Below are positions 9,622 to 18,822 of a DNA stretch of 64,000 nt, piece by piece. Source of the DNA: Vibrio sp. HDW18 (GTDB taxonomy: Bacteria > Pseudomonadota > Gammaproteobacteria > Enterobacterales > Vibrionaceae); assembly GCF_011306175.1 (NCBI RefSeq), contig NZ_CP049913.1, positions 2,108,001 through 2,172,000 of the forward strand, given 5' to 3'. How positions within the stretch are numbered: the first letter of the stretch is position 1; each line of letters starts with the position of its first letter. A program made the translations under genes and the position numbers. The notes below the pieces were generated by a model, which did no database searches, was not told the origin of the DNA, and saw only the letters and a list, made by a program, of their open reading frames with translations.

Positions 9622-10893
9622 TTAGAAGCGGTAGTTCGCTTGTACACCGATTAGCCATACATTGCCTGATACATTACCTGTAAATGCACCACCGATTGCG
9701 GCTGCAGTTTGGTCTGAAGCGTCACGAGGTTCGTTGATGGTGGCATCTTTCGCAAAGATATAGGTAAAACCGGCATCGAGAGTCAGTTGTGGTGTTGCAA
9801 CATAACTACCGCCGACACTTACCCAAGTACGGTCTGTTTCTGGGATGGTTGCTGTGCGGTTTTTATCGTCTACCGCTGATGTGTCGTATGCGACGCCCGC
9901 ACGCAGAGCGAGTTTAGCATCGTATTGATACGTTGTGCCCAAAGCAAAGCGGTAATTGTCTTCCCAGTTTTCTGATTTGATGAGGTCAGATTTTTCTGGG
10001 AACACAGCCGTCAACTCTTTGAATGAACTCCAATCTGTCCAGTTAATGCTAGCGTGAATCGCCCATTGGTCATTGAGTTGGTGGAAGCTTGCCAGTTCAG
10101 CCGTTGCCGGAAGAGTCAGAGACATCATGCCTGGCTTATTCGTGCCATAGCTAATACCTTCTGCATGGCCTTCAAAATCCATTATCACTTCCGATTTATA
10201 AGCAAAACCTAAGCGGTGATCTTGATTGATTTGCCATGCACTGCCTACTTGCCAACCCCAAGAGTTATCTTTACCTTCCATATATTTCAAAGTCGTGCCT
10301 TGAGGAAGTTTTAAAGCGTTCTTAGTTGGCGCAGTTGCACCGAAATGACCTTCACCTATCACATAACGCACACCACCACCAATACTCAGTTGAGGCAAGA
10401 TTTGGTAAGCAATATTGAGGTTGGCTTCTTTGCTGATCACGCTCGCTTGGTTACCAAAGTGAGAGGCTGCAAACTCAGTACCTAGATCCGTTTCCATACC
10501 GTAGTTAGTACCAAGAGCAAAACCCAGTGCCACTTGTTCGTTTAACTGGTGTGACAGGTAGAAATTCGGAATCACAGCATCGTGGGCAAAATCGTTTGAA
10601 GAAGCTGCGGTTTGACCAAGCAGTTGATGCTTGACGGTTCCATCCACATCAACGTTTGGGTTTACGTAAATTGCACCCGCTGAAACTTGCGTACCTTTGA
10701 GGTAAGTTAACATGGCTGGGTTACGCCATTGTGCGCTGGCGTTGTCTGCCATCGCGGCTTCACCGGCGTAAGCACGGCCAAGACCCGTTGCTGAATACTC
10801 AGCAAGCTGGAAACCTGCCGCTTGGGTAAAAGTAGAAACACTGGCTAAACCGAAAGCCACAGCACAGGAGAGGAGAGTCTTATTGGTTTTCAT
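9622..10893 (-). CDS. fadL: FadL/OmpP1-family outer-membrane fatty-acid channel (copy 1)
   Basis: A 423-residue protein with a signal peptide (cleavage near FTQA-AGFQ), the N-terminal hatch (GFQLAEYSATGLGRAYAGEA), the RNPAM motif that places the NPA signature of FadL hatches, alternating beta-strands and a terminal aromatic residue (ANYRF) recognised by the BAM complex. FadL proteins move long-chain fatty acids or other hydrophobic compounds through the outer membrane. A second homologue lies directly upstream, transcribed in the same direction but behind its own terminator. A perfect 15-bp inverted repeat lies in the leader. Substrate specificity cannot be told from sequence. Confidence 0.92.
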   Translation of the reverse strand: MKTNKTLLSCAVAFGLASVSTFTQAAGFQLAEYSATGLGRAYAGEAAMADNASAQWRNPAMLTYLKGTQVSAGAIYVNPNVDVDGTVKHQLLGQTAASSNDFAHDAVIPNFYLSHQLNEQVALGFALGTNYGMETDLGTEFAASHFGNQASVISKEANLNIAYQILPQLSIGGGVRYVIGEGHFGATAPTKNALKLPQGTTLKYMEGKDNSWGWQVGSAWQINQDHRLGFAYKSEVIMDFEGHAEGISYGTNKPGMMSLTLPATAELASFHQLNDQWAIHASINWTDWSSFKELTAVFPEKSDLIKSENWEDNYRFALGTTYQYDAKLALRAGVAYDTSAVDDKNRTATIPETDRTWVSVGGSYVATPQLTLDAGFTYIFAKDATINEPRDASDQTAAAIGGAFTGNVSGNVWLIGVQANYRF

Positions 10894-10956
10894 TAGGATT
10901 GTTCGCTGAAATTTGCTGGTTTTTGTTGCGGCAAGTCTACGTCTAGAGCAATTGCT

Positions 10957-10999
10957 TTAAAACTTCAAATCAACGAAAGTTATAGATTTGAAGTTTTAA
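10957..10999. repeat. Perfect 15-bp AT-rich inverted repeat upstream of fadL copy 1
   Basis: TTAAAACTTCAAATC (10957-10971) and its exact complement (10985-10999) flank a 13-nt spacer. It lies 64-106 bases upstream of the start of the minus-strand fadL gene, after the terminator of the other fadL, so it is in promoter or leader space. It could be an operator or an mRNA hairpin. The rest of this 302-base intergenic region is AT-rich with no ORF. Confidence 0.8.
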
Positions 11000-11134
11000 T
11001 CTAAAAAAAATGAATTTTCCAGATTATATTTCTAATTGTAATCATGTGGTTATTGGTTTTTCAGCGTACAAATGTAGGTTTATATGTGTGGTTAATCGCA
11101 CAACTGTACGCTGATGTTGGGCAATTCGAATGAA

Positions 11135-11167
11135 GAGGAAAAAGAAAGGGGCTGATAAATCAGCCCC
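11135..11167 (-). terminator. Terminator of the second fadL-type gene
   Basis: An 8-bp stem GGGGCTGA/TCAGCCCC with TAAA loop (11148-11167), followed on the minus strand by TTTCTTTTTCC. It lies 29 bases after the stop. Confidence 0.9.
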
Positions 11168-11195
11168 TTAGCAATGCGATATTTTGACGTTTTAA

Positions 11196-12449
11196 TTAGA
11201 ACGTGCGGCTGTACTGTAAGCCCAGAAGAACTGCATCTGCATGAGTTGTTGCGGTAACAGAGGAAACAGTTAGAGATTCATTCACCTGTACATCTTTACC
11301 CATCAGATAAGTAAAACCAAAGTCAACATTTGATTTTGCATCGACTTGGTAAGTAAAACCTGCTGATAACCACTGGCGGTCTGAATCTGGTACTGAAATT
11401 GAAGTTACAGAATCTTGGGCACTGGTGTCATACATATAACCTGCACGCAGGGTCCAATCACTGTTCAGGTAATAGGTACCACCAATAGAGTAGTGCCAGC
11501 CATCTTGCCATTGGTATTGTTTAGAATATGTACCACCAGCAGCCAGCTGAGCACCAATTGGAGAGCGGCTAGCGCTTAGATTTTCAAAATCAATTTTGTC
11601 GAAAGCGCTCCAGCCAATCCATTGAACACTATAATGTACAGCAAACTGGGTATTTTCGATTTTGTGAAAACCTGAAAATTCTGCGATGTCTGGTAACGGT
11701 AGAGTAATTTCTTGGCCGTAGTCATCTTTCGCTTTAAATTCAGGGCTGTAGCGGTATGACAAACCAAAGCGGTTATTTTCATCCAATTCGTAGACAGATC
11801 CTAGGTTGAAGCCTACTGCCCAGCCATCAGCTTTATCAACATTAATTAAACTCACACCCTTTAGCTGTCCAAATGACGCGCCGGCCACTCGTTTCATAGT
11901 GCCCTGACCGTAGATAAGATCTAAGCCTGCACCTAGACTAAGCTGTTCATTAATACGGTATGAACCAGAAAGGCCGAAGTTTGCGCTTTTTACATCTGTT
12001 AAACCACCATATTCTGAGGCTAGGTAGTTATCAGCGAATTCTGTTTTTGTACCAAAGTTTGAATAGGCGTTAACACCCCAAGCAAACTGGTCATTAACAG
12101 GAACAATCAGATGGATATTAGGAGCAACAGAAGTACTACCTACATCATCTGTATCAGCGACAGGCAGTGTTCCTTGCAGAGTGCCATATTTGGCATCCTT
12201 TACATCAATCATGGTTGTGATGGTTTCAAAGCCCAGTGACAGCGAGGTTTTATCAAACAGTGCCATCGCAGCTGGGTTACGCGACATCACTGAAGCGTTA
12301 TCGGCAATTACCGCATCACCAGCGAAAGCGCGGCCAAGACCAGTGGCGGATTGAGCGTTAAGCTGGAAACCCGCGGCAAAAGCTTGTTGGGTGGCGAGCG
12401 TTACCGTAACGGCAAGCAGGGATTTTTTAAACAGACGCATAGTGTTCAT
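11196..12449 (-). CDS. fadL: FadL/OmpP1-family outer-membrane fatty-acid channel (copy 2)
   Basis: A 417-residue paralogue of the next gene. It has a signal peptide (ending near QQAFA-AGFQ), the hatch segment GFQLNAQSATGLGRAFAGDA, an SRNPAAM signature, and a C-terminal SRTF that fits an outer-membrane beta-barrel. It would import long-chain fatty acids across the outer membrane, ahead of the FadI/FadJ enzymes encoded beyond the next intergenic region. The start at 12449 has AAGGAAAA upstream; ATG at 12440 is an alternative. Two tandem copies of fadL in Vibrio are known, so this is family expansion rather than recent duplication: the two proteins differ widely. Confidence 0.92.
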   Translation of the reverse strand: MNTMRLFKKSLLAVTVTLATQQAFAAGFQLNAQSATGLGRAFAGDAVIADNASVMSRNPAAMALFDKTSLSLGFETITTMIDVKDAKYGTLQGTLPVADTDDVGSTSVAPNIHLIVPVNDQFAWGVNAYSNFGTKTEFADNYLASEYGGLTDVKSANFGLSGSYRINEQLSLGAGLDLIYGQGTMKRVAGASFGQLKGVSLINVDKADGWAVGFNLGSVYELDENNRFGLSYRYSPEFKAKDDYGQEITLPLPDIAEFSGFHKIENTQFAVHYSVQWIGWSAFDKIDFENLSASRSPIGAQLAAGGTYSKQYQWQDGWHYSIGGTYYLNSDWTLRAGYMYDTSAQDSVTSISVPDSDRQWLSAGFTYQVDAKSNVDFGFTYLMGKDVQVNESLTVSSVTATTHADAVLLGLQYSRTF

Positions 12450-12850
12450 TTCGGCTTTTCCTTTTTTGTTTCGCCTCTAATGGGCGTTTTTGAGCATTGG
12501 CTGATGACAGCTATGGCTCAGTGGTGGCTGATCCTAGTCGCTAGTATAAAAAATACAAATCCGACCATTGGCTAATTATGCGATAAATTTGTTGAAATGG
12601 TAGCGATTGGGCGGTAATTGATGTGAAAGTGGTAAAAGTTAGAGTTTTCACTCTATTTGTTTTATTCAAGGGGGTGAGGTATTGCGTGCTTGGTATGCAA
12701 AATTCGGATAACAAAGTGGCGTGATCGGTGACAATATGCCGACTTATCGCCCTCGTAGATCGTACCTTGTGGCACTAGATCGGGTATAAATCACCTTAAA
12801 ATTGATCTAATTCAAAAAATCTTGCCCTGAAGTGGTTATAGTAACCCTCG
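12450..12850. other. Intergenic region between fadL copy 2 and the candidate sRNA
   Basis: About 400 bases. It must carry the promoter of the minus-strand fadL and probably the promoter of the structured RNA that follows. A TATAGT -10-like hexamer is at 12837-12842, but no convincing -35 lies at the right distance. I could not recognise a FadR site. No ORF stands out. Confidence 0.5.
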
Positions 12851-13009
12851 TCATCTTGTTAGTCATTGCGACTAACTTTGTTGAGCAAAGATGATACTTC
12901 CTTTTGAAGGCTGACTTTACTTTCTCCTAATCAGGAAACTGATTTTTCAATTGGCGTAAGTTAATTGCTTTACCCATTCCAACCACACAGTTTTGTGTGG
13001 TTTTTTTTT
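12851..13009 (+). ncRNA. Candidate structured small RNA with intrinsic terminator
   Basis: Four hairpins follow each other on the plus strand. An outer stem (TCATC 12851 with GATGA 12894) encloses a perfect 7-bp stem (GTTAGTC/GACTAAC) and a small TTTG/CAAA hairpin, like a three-way junction. CTTC/GAAG is at 12898-12909. AATCAG-GAAA-CTGATT is at 12929-12944. A terminator with 8-bp stem ACCACACA/TGTGTGGT and eight T ends at 13009. No ORF is present and fadI starts 160 bases further on. This layout suits a roughly 150-nt trans-acting sRNA, possibly Hfq-dependent; a terminated leader of fadI is the alternative. I do not recognise it as a named RNA. The 5' end is uncertain. Confidence 0.6.
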
Positions 13010-13169
13010 GCTGCAACAAAATCCTAGCAACCCTCTTCACTGAACCTTTGGGGTTATAAAGTCGGTTTAAAAGTTTGTTTAAATCACGCTTATTTACACA
13101 ACGAGTGTTCACTGTTTAACATCTTTATTACAATGTGTTTAATCCGACTTCTTATTTGAAGGACATCTG

Positions 13170-14477
13170 ATGAGCACACAGCAAGTCAAAACCCGTAGTG
13201 GAGAGCGAATCGCGATAGTCGCGGGGCTACGCACTCCTTTTACGCGGCAAAGCTCCGAGTTTAGCCAATTAGCCGCGGTTGATCTGGGCAAAATGGTGGT
13301 CCAAGAGCTGATCACGCGCACTATGCTCGATCCTAAATTGATTGAACAACTGGTGTTTGGTCAGGTGGTACAGATGCCTGAAGCACCCAATATTGCGCGC
13401 GAGATTGTGCTCGGTACGGGCATGTCGATTCACACCGATGCGTACAGTGTCACTCGCGCTTGTGCGACCGGTTTTCAAGCGGTGGTCAATGTGGCAGAAA
13501 GCATTATGGCGGGCACTATCGATATTGGTATTGCCGGTGGAGCGGATTCTTGCTCTGTGCTGCCGATTGGAGTTTCCAAACCGATGGCCGCTGCGCTATT
13601 AGCTTTGAGTAAAGCCAAAACCCTACGCCAAAAAGTCACGGCCCTGCGTGGCCTCACTTGGCGTGATGCACTGCCGGTTCCTCCTGCGGTGGCGGAGTAC
13701 TCTACCGGTTTGAGCATGGGGCAAACCGCAGAACAAATGGCCAAAAGTTACCGTATTTCCCGAGCTGAACAAGATGCGTTAGCGCACCGTTCGCATAGTT
13801 TGGCGGCGCAAGCGTGGCGTGAAGGTAAGCTACGCGCTGAAGTGATGACCGCTTTTCCTGAGCCGTACCAACAGTGGCTAGATACTGATACCAATATTCG
13901 CTTTGATTCGAGCTTAGATAGCTATGCAAAGCTGCGCCCAGTGTTTGATCGCCAATATGGCTCAGTGACGGCGGCCAACTCGACCCCATTAACCGATGGT
14001 GCGGCGGCAGTGATGCTGATGCGCGAAGGTCGGGCCAAAGAGCTGGGTATTGGTATCATGGGTTATATCCGCGCTTACGCATTCAGCGCCAGTAGTGTTG
14101 CGCAAGATATGCTGATGGGGCCTGCTTATGCCACACCGATGGCTCTGGATCGCGCAGGGATCACGTTACGTGATTTAACCTTGATTGATATGCACGAAGC
14201 ATTTGCGGCGCAGACGCTAGTCAATCTGCAGATGTTTGCCAGTGATAAGTTTGCGCAGCAGCAGCTTGGGCGAGCACAGGCGATCGGTGAAGTCGAGATG
14301 AGTCAATTTAATGTCCTAGGAGGCTCACTGGCTTATGGCCACCCATTTGCGGCGACCGGTACTCGGATGATCACCCAAACCCTACAAGAATTAAAACGCC
14401 GCGGTGGTGGTTTAGGGCTAAATACCGCTTGTGCTGCCGGCGGGTTAGGCGCGGCAATGATTCTGGAGGTGGAATAA
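13170..14477 (+). CDS. fadI: 3-ketoacyl-CoA thiolase FadI
   Basis: A 435-residue thiolase (E. coli FadI has 436), the beta subunit of the FadIJ complex. It cleaves 3-ketoacyl-CoA with CoA to acetyl-CoA and a chain two carbons shorter. The nucleophile is Cys98 in SVTRACATG; the second catalytic pair is His in YGHPFAATG and Cys in NTACAAGG. The long insertion compared with FadA is typical for FadI. A GAAGGA ribosome site precedes 13170. Its TAA overlaps the ATG of fadJ (TAATG), showing translational coupling of the two subunits. Confidence 0.96.
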   Translation: MSTQQVKTRSGERIAIVAGLRTPFTRQSSEFSQLAAVDLGKMVVQELITRTMLDPKLIEQLVFGQVVQMPEAPNIAREIVLGTGMSIHTDAYSVTRACATGFQAVVNVAESIMAGTIDIGIAGGADSCSVLPIGVSKPMAAALLALSKAKTLRQKVTALRGLTWRDALPVPPAVAEYSTGLSMGQTAEQMAKSYRISRAEQDALAHRSHSLAAQAWREGKLRAEVMTAFPEPYQQWLDTDTNIRFDSSLDSYAKLRPVFDRQYGSVTAANSTPLTDGAAAVMLMREGRAKELGIGIMGYIRAYAFSASSVAQDMLMGPAYATPMALDRAGITLRDLTLIDMHEAFAAQTLVNLQMFASDKFAQQQLGRAQAIGEVEMSQFNVLGGSLAYGHPFAATGTRMITQTLQELKRRGGGLGLNTACAAGGLGAAMILEVE

Positions 14478-16609
14478 TGAAACCCAAGCAAGCCTTTCAG
14501 CTTTCGATCGATGCGCAGCATTACGCTTGGTTAGCGATTGATGTGCCAGATGAAAAAATCAACACCTTGCAAGTGGCGTTTGCCGAAGAGATGCAAGCGC
14601 TGTTTGCGGCACTGCAACAACACACCGCGCCCATCAAAGGGCTGATCATTCACTCGTTAAAACCGGACAATTTCATGGCCGGCGCAGATATTCGCATGCT
14701 GCAGGCTTGCCAATCGGCGCAGCAAGCACAGGAGCTAGCGTTACAAGGGCAGCAAATCTTTCAGCAACTGGCCGATTTACCTTTTCCGGTGGTGGCGGCG
14801 ATTCATGGCCCGTGCCTCGGTGGTGGTTTGGAATTAGCTTTAGCGTGTGATTATCGAGTATGTAGTGAGGAGTCGATTACTCAGCTTGGTTTGCCTGAAG
14901 TGAGGCTAGGGCTGCTACCTGGCTCTGGCGGGACGCAACGTCTACCACGCTTGATTGGGTTATTACCCGCACTGGATCTAATCTTGACCGGTAAATCACT
15001 GCGTGCTCGGTCAGCGAAAAAACTCGGCTTGGTGGATGCCTGTGTCCCACATTCGGTATTGCTTGAAGTTGCTATGCGCCTATTAGAGCAGAACCAGCAT
15101 CACAAGCGTGCACCGCGCCGATTATCGCTCCCGCAGACAATGCTCGCTAAAACTGGCTTAGGGCGCAAACTGGTGTTTGAGCAAGCGCGCCGTAAAACCG
15201 CGCACAAAACGCGTGGCAATTATCCGGCGATACCGGCGATCTTAGCGGTGATCGAGTCTGGACTGGAACACGGCATGCCAGCGGGTTTAGCCGCCGAAGC
15301 TAAGTGTTTTGGTGAGTTGGTGATGAGTCCGCAATCAAAAGCGCTGCGCTCGATTTTCTTCGCCACCAGTGAGATGAAAAAAGAGTTTGGCGTTTGTACC
15401 GAGCCGGCGGTAGTTGGTGCGGTGGGGGTACTCGGCGGCGGTTTGATGGGGGCAGGGATCAGTCATGTCACACTTGCGCAAGCTAAGCTGCCAGTGCGGA
15501 TTAAGGATGTGACCAATGATGGAGTATTGCATGCCCTACGTTACAACTATCAATTATTTGATAAACAAAAACAGCGTAACCGATTAAGCCAGGCGCAGTT
15601 ACAAGCACGGATGGCACAGTTGACGGGCGGAACCGACTGGGTCGGTTTTGAGCGTTGTGATGTGGTGATTGAAGCGGTGTTTGAAGATCTTAAACTCAAA
15701 CAGCAGATGGTGGCAGAGATTGAGGCCCATGCTAAACCAACCACTATTTTTGCCACCAACACCTCATCATTGCCGATTGAGCAAATCGCCAGCCAAGCTG
15801 CGCGCCCAGAGCAGATTGTCGGTTTGCATTATTTCAGCCCAGTGGAAAAAATGCCGCTGGTGGAGGTGATCCCACATCGGCATACCTCACCACAAACCAT
15901 TGCGACTGTGGTTGATTTCGCGCGGAAACAGGGTAAAACGCCGATTGTGGTTCAAGACCGTGCCGGTTTTTACGTCAACCGAATTTTAGCGCCTTATCTC
16001 AATGAAGCGGCGCAAATTTTGTTGACTGGTGAGCCAATTGACAAGATTGATCGTGCGCTGCTCGATTTTGGTTTTCCGGTGGGGCCGCTCGCATTAATTG
16101 ATGAAGTGGGGATCGATATTGGCGCGAAAATCATGCCGATCCTCGTCAGTGAGTTGGGGCCACGCTTTCAGGGGCCAGAGGTGTTTACGGCACTACTTAA
16201 CCAGCAACGTAAAGGCCGTAAAAGTGGTAAAGGTTTCTATCTTTATTCAGGCGCTAATAAAAAACGGGTCGATAAAACGGTCTATCAACTGCTGAAATTA
16301 CGCCCTGAATCGAAACTGAATGATAAAGCGCTGGCGCTGCGCTGTGTGCTGCCAATGCTTAACGAAGCGGTACGTTGTTTGGATGAGGGCATTATTCGCA
16401 ATCCACGTGATGGTGATATCGGGGCGATTTTTGGGATCGGTTTTCCACCGTTCTTAGGTGGTCCATTTCGTTATCTCGACACGCTGGGTTTAGCTCAAGT
16501 CGTCGCAATGATGAATCAACAGACTGAACAATACGGTGAAAGATTTGCCCCCTGCGATGGTTTGCTGACCAGAGCGGGCTTAGGCGAAACATTCTATCCG
16601 CTATGCTAG
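14477..16609 (+). CDS. fadJ: Multifunctional fatty-acid oxidation complex alpha subunit FadJ
   Basis: A 710-residue fusion (E. coli FadJ 714). The N-terminal enoyl-CoA hydratase/isomerase domain shows [18 protein letters not shown] and [20 protein letters not shown], with the two acidic catalytic positions. The 3-hydroxyacyl-CoA dehydrogenase domain starts at [13 protein letters not shown] (NAD site) and has the catalytic His in [19 protein letters not shown]. It hydrates enoyl-CoA and oxidises hydroxyacyl-CoA, feeding FadI. The longer open frame from 14429 is a shadow over the end of fadI; the coupled ATG at 14477 is the true start. Confidence 0.96.
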   Translation: MKPKQAFQLSIDAQHYAWLAIDVPDEKINTLQVAFAEEMQALFAALQQHTAPIKGLIIHSLKPDNFMAGADIRMLQACQSAQQAQELALQGQQIFQQLADLPFPVVAAIHGPCLGGGLELALACDYRVCSEESITQLGLPEVRLGLLPGSGGTQRLPRLIGLLPALDLILTGKSLRARSAKKLGLVDACVPHSVLLEVAMRLLEQNQHHKRAPRRLSLPQTMLAKTGLGRKLVFEQARRKTAHKTRGNYPAIPAILAVIESGLEHGMPAGLAAEAKCFGELVMSPQSKALRSIFFATSEMKKEFGVCTEPAVVGAVGVLGGGLMGAGISHVTLAQAKLPVRIKDVTNDGVLHALRYNYQLFDKQKQRNRLSQAQLQARMAQLTGGTDWVGFERCDVVIEAVFEDLKLKQQMVAEIEAHAKPTTIFATNTSSLPIEQIASQAARPEQIVGLHYFSPVEKMPLVEVIPHRHTSPQTIATVVDFARKQGKTPIVVQDRAGFYVNRILAPYLNEAAQILLTGEPIDKIDRALLDFGFPVGPLALIDEVGIDIGAKIMPILVSELGPRFQGPEVFTALLNQQRKGRKSGKGFYLYSGANKKRVDKTVYQLLKLRPESKLNDKALALRCVLPMLNEAVRCLDEGIIRNPRDGDIGAIFGIGFPPFLGGPFRYLDTLGLAQVVAMMNQQTEQYGERFAPCDGLLTRAGLGETFYPLC

Positions 16610-16647
16610 GACGGAACTAAACATCAAGCTGTCATAAGGAATCGAAT

Positions 16648-17196
16648 ATGCAAGCACTCGACTTATTGCTCAACCGTCGCTCTATCGCCAAGTTAGAGGC
16701 TCCTGCACCACAACAGCAAGCATTAGACAATATTTTACACGCGGGCTTGCGTGCGCCAGATCATGGAGGATTAACGCCATGGCGGTTTGTGGTAGCGCAA
16801 GGAGAAGGGCTGGCAAAACTGGCGGCAATTTTAGAGCAAGCCGAGATCGCTAACGGCAGTGATCAATCGTTGATCAATAAAGCTCAACAAGCTCCATTTC
16901 GGGCACCGATGGTGATCACCGTGATTGCCAATGTTACCCACAGTGACAAAGTCCCCGCTTTTGAGCAGCATTTATCGGCGGGTTGTGCGGTACACGCAAT
17001 GCAAATGGCCGCCGTGGCACAAGGCTTTCAAGGGATTTGGCGCTCAGGCCATTGGATGTTCCATCCGGTGGTTCGTCACGCGTTTAATGTACAAGGTGAG
17101 AGTCAGATCGTGGGCTTTTTGTATCTTGGTACCCCGGCCACCACGGCCGCGAGAGTGCCAGAACGTCGCTTAGCTCAGTTTGTCGAGTACCTGTAA
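16648..17196 (+). CDS. ydjA: Nitroreductase-family protein (YdjA-like)
   Basis: A 182-residue FMN-dependent reductase of the minimal NfsB/YdjA type (E. coli YdjA 183 residues). Marks are RRSIAKL near the N-terminus (FMN phosphate contact), LRAPDHGGLTPWRF and the HAMQMAAVAQGFQGIWRSG segment, with GFLYLGTP near the end. The natural substrate is not known for this branch. It has an AAGGA ribosome site and follows fadJ by 38 bases in the same direction, so co-transcription is possible, then ends at a bidirectional terminator. Confidence 0.9.
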   Translation: MQALDLLLNRRSIAKLEAPAPQQQALDNILHAGLRAPDHGGLTPWRFVVAQGEGLAKLAAILEQAEIANGSDQSLINKAQQAPFRAPMVITVIANVTHSDKVPAFEQHLSAGCAVHAMQMAAVAQGFQGIWRSGHWMFHPVVRHAFNVQGESQIVGFLYLGTPATTAARVPERRLAQFVEYL

Positions 17197-17238
17197 TTTG
17201 CGATGCGATCGACGAGATGAAAATCTCGCTGAGAGAAA

Positions 17239-17264
17239 CAAAAAGGGCAGTCACGCCCTTTTTG
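17239..17264. terminator. Bidirectional terminator between the nitroreductase gene and aphB
   Basis: A 10-bp stem CAAAAAGGGC/GCCCTTTTTG with a 6-nt loop gives T-runs on both strands, between two convergent genes. Confidence 0.9.
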
Positions 17265-17288
17265 TGTGACGGATTAACCGAGTCTCAC

Positions 17289-18164
17289 TCACTGCAAGTG
17301 GTAACTAATCACAAAATCAATCAACAGTCGCACTTTCTCCGGCTGGTGATCTTTGTGGTTATACAACATATAAATATCGCGTGGGTTGGCACTCCAATCG
17401 GTCAACACTTGCACTAAGCTACCGTCATCTAAAAATTCATGCAGCATTACATCAGGCATTAGCGTGATCCCCAAACCGTCAGAACATGCACTGCGTACCA
17501 CATTCAGTGTGCTCGCTTGAAAACGGCCATGATCGGCATTGACGATGGTTTCGCCTTGGCTATTGGTCAGTTGCCATTTGAGTAATGGATAACCTTTCAG
17601 CAGTTGATGGTGATGCAACTCTTCGGCATGGATCGGTTGTGGATGGTTGGCTAAGTAAGCTGGACTGGCGACCAAAATATCTTTAACCGTACCGATTTTG
17701 CGGGCAATCAGACTGGAGTCACGTTGTGGGCCAACCCGAAAAATGACATCCCATTCAGTGGGATCGAGTTCATCTGCTTGGTGATCCATCATCAACTCGA
17801 TATCAATTTCAGGATAGCGTGCCATAAAGGCATTGAAGATCGGCATCATCATCCGTTTAGTGATATTGGTCGGGGCGGAAATTCGAATGCGTCCTGCGGC
17901 ACCACGGCAATCATCGGTGATCTCCTCGGCCATTGAGGCTAGGCGGGCAAGCAGCGGCGAGCATTCGTTATAAAATCGCTCACCCGCTTCAGTCAGGGTT
18001 AGCTTACGCGCATGACGATTGAGCAACCTAAGATTCAGTGACTCCTCTAACGCTTGAATACGCCGAGTAATGGTGGCGACGGGGATCATGGTTTTCTTGA
18101 AGGTTGAGGTATAACTGCCATGTTCAACTACCAGCCGAAACAGGTTTAGGTCATCTAGTTTCAT
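17289..18164 (-). CDS. aphB: LysR-type virulence and anaerobiosis regulator AphB
   Basis: A 291-residue LysR-type regulator. The N-terminal winged helix (MKLDDLNLFRLVVEHGSY, PVATITRRIQALEESLNLRLLNR) is followed by the ligand-binding domain. I recognise it as AphB from the segments KKTMIPVATITRRIQALE, DPTEWDVIFRVGPQRDSSL and NPRDIYMLYNHKDHQPEK. In V. cholerae AphB works with AphA to activate tcpPH and also controls acid and low-oxygen responses, with a thiol switch known as C235. Here the Cys of RSACSDGLG is residue 227 from this start, or 235 from the in-frame ATG at 18188, matching that numbering. Several residues seem to differ from the V. cholerae protein as I remember it, hinting at a sister species. 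An IS lies about 110 bases upstream. Confidence 0.9.
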   Translation of the reverse strand: MKLDDLNLFRLVVEHGSYTSTFKKTMIPVATITRRIQALEESLNLRLLNRHARKLTLTEAGERFYNECSPLLARLASMAEEITDDCRGAAGRIRISAPTNITKRMMMPIFNAFMARYPEIDIELMMDHQADELDPTEWDVIFRVGPQRDSSLIARKIGTVKDILVASPAYLANHPQPIHAEELHHHQLLKGYPLLKWQLTNSQGETIVNADHGRFQASTLNVVRSACSDGLGITLMPDVMLHEFLDDGSLVQVLTDWSANPRDIYMLYNHKDHQPEKVRLLIDFVISYHLQ

Positions 18165-18288
18165 CATTTTTGACACATTATGTTGCAATACTGACTAATC
18201 TATACATATATAAGCGGTGAAAATTTGCGTCATGTCAACTTGTGTGACGATTTGTAAAAACCATATATTTAGCAATTTCGCCGTAAAC

Positions 18289-18311
18289 CCTCGCCTGATC
18301 CTAGGGCGGGG
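18289..18311. repeat. Left-end hairpin of the IS605-type element
   Basis: CCTCGCC and GGCGGGG pair (7 bp, one G-T) around a 9-nt loop. A further hairpin AAAGTTC-GAA-GAACTTT (18323-18339) lies at the end of tnpA. Confidence 0.55.
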
Positions 18312-18337
18312 ATATAAGGCGTAAAGTTCGAAGAACT

Positions 18338-18766
18338 TTAATCTGGTTTCGATTGGCTATCAACATAAGCTCGGAGTGTGTCAATGGTGGCTCCGCCTGC
18401 ACTGCAAGCAAAGTAAGATCTAGACCATAAAGCAGCACTCTTGCTTTGCCTTGTTAAATGCGTGTTTTGCAATCTCAACATTCGTGATGAAACAGCTTTA
18501 AGATTATTAACCATTACGCTGATCGAAAGCTTTGGTGGGTACGCAACAAGCAAATGAATATGATCTTCTTCACCATCCATTTCAATTAAATCACACTCTA
18601 ATTTTCCGCAAGCTGACTCAAGCGCATCCCTTAATTGCTCGATCATCACGCCAGTAAGTAACTTGCGTCTGTACTTTGTCGTGAAAACTAAATGCACAAC
18701 CAACTTGCTTACGCTGTGACGTTTTCTAAGATAATCACTTAACAATTCTTTATTAAGTACACTCAC
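18338..18766 (-). CDS. tnpA: IS200/IS605 Y1 transposase TnpA
   Basis: A 142-residue protein of the HUH single-strand transposase family. The HUH pair is seen in EEDHIHLLVAYPP and the catalytic tyrosine in LRAYVDSQ near the C-terminus; VVHLVFTTKYRRKLL is the usual N-terminal strand. It cuts and rejoins single-stranded IS ends as a dimer, using end hairpins. The reading frame is intact, so the transposase could be active even though its neighbour tnpB is broken. It is divergent from tnpB, with about 56 bases between them. Confidence 0.92.
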   Translation of the reverse strand: MSVLNKELLSDYLRKRHSVSKLVVHLVFTTKYRRKLLTGVMIEQLRDALESACGKLECDLIEMDGEEDHIHLLVAYPPKLSISVMVNNLKAVSSRMLRLQNTHLTRQSKSAALWSRSYFACSAGGATIDTLRAYVDSQSKPD

Positions 18767-18822
18767 TTTACAAAACCTATTTAACTTAAGAATATATGGG
18801 CATTATACAGGTGAGCACTGAA

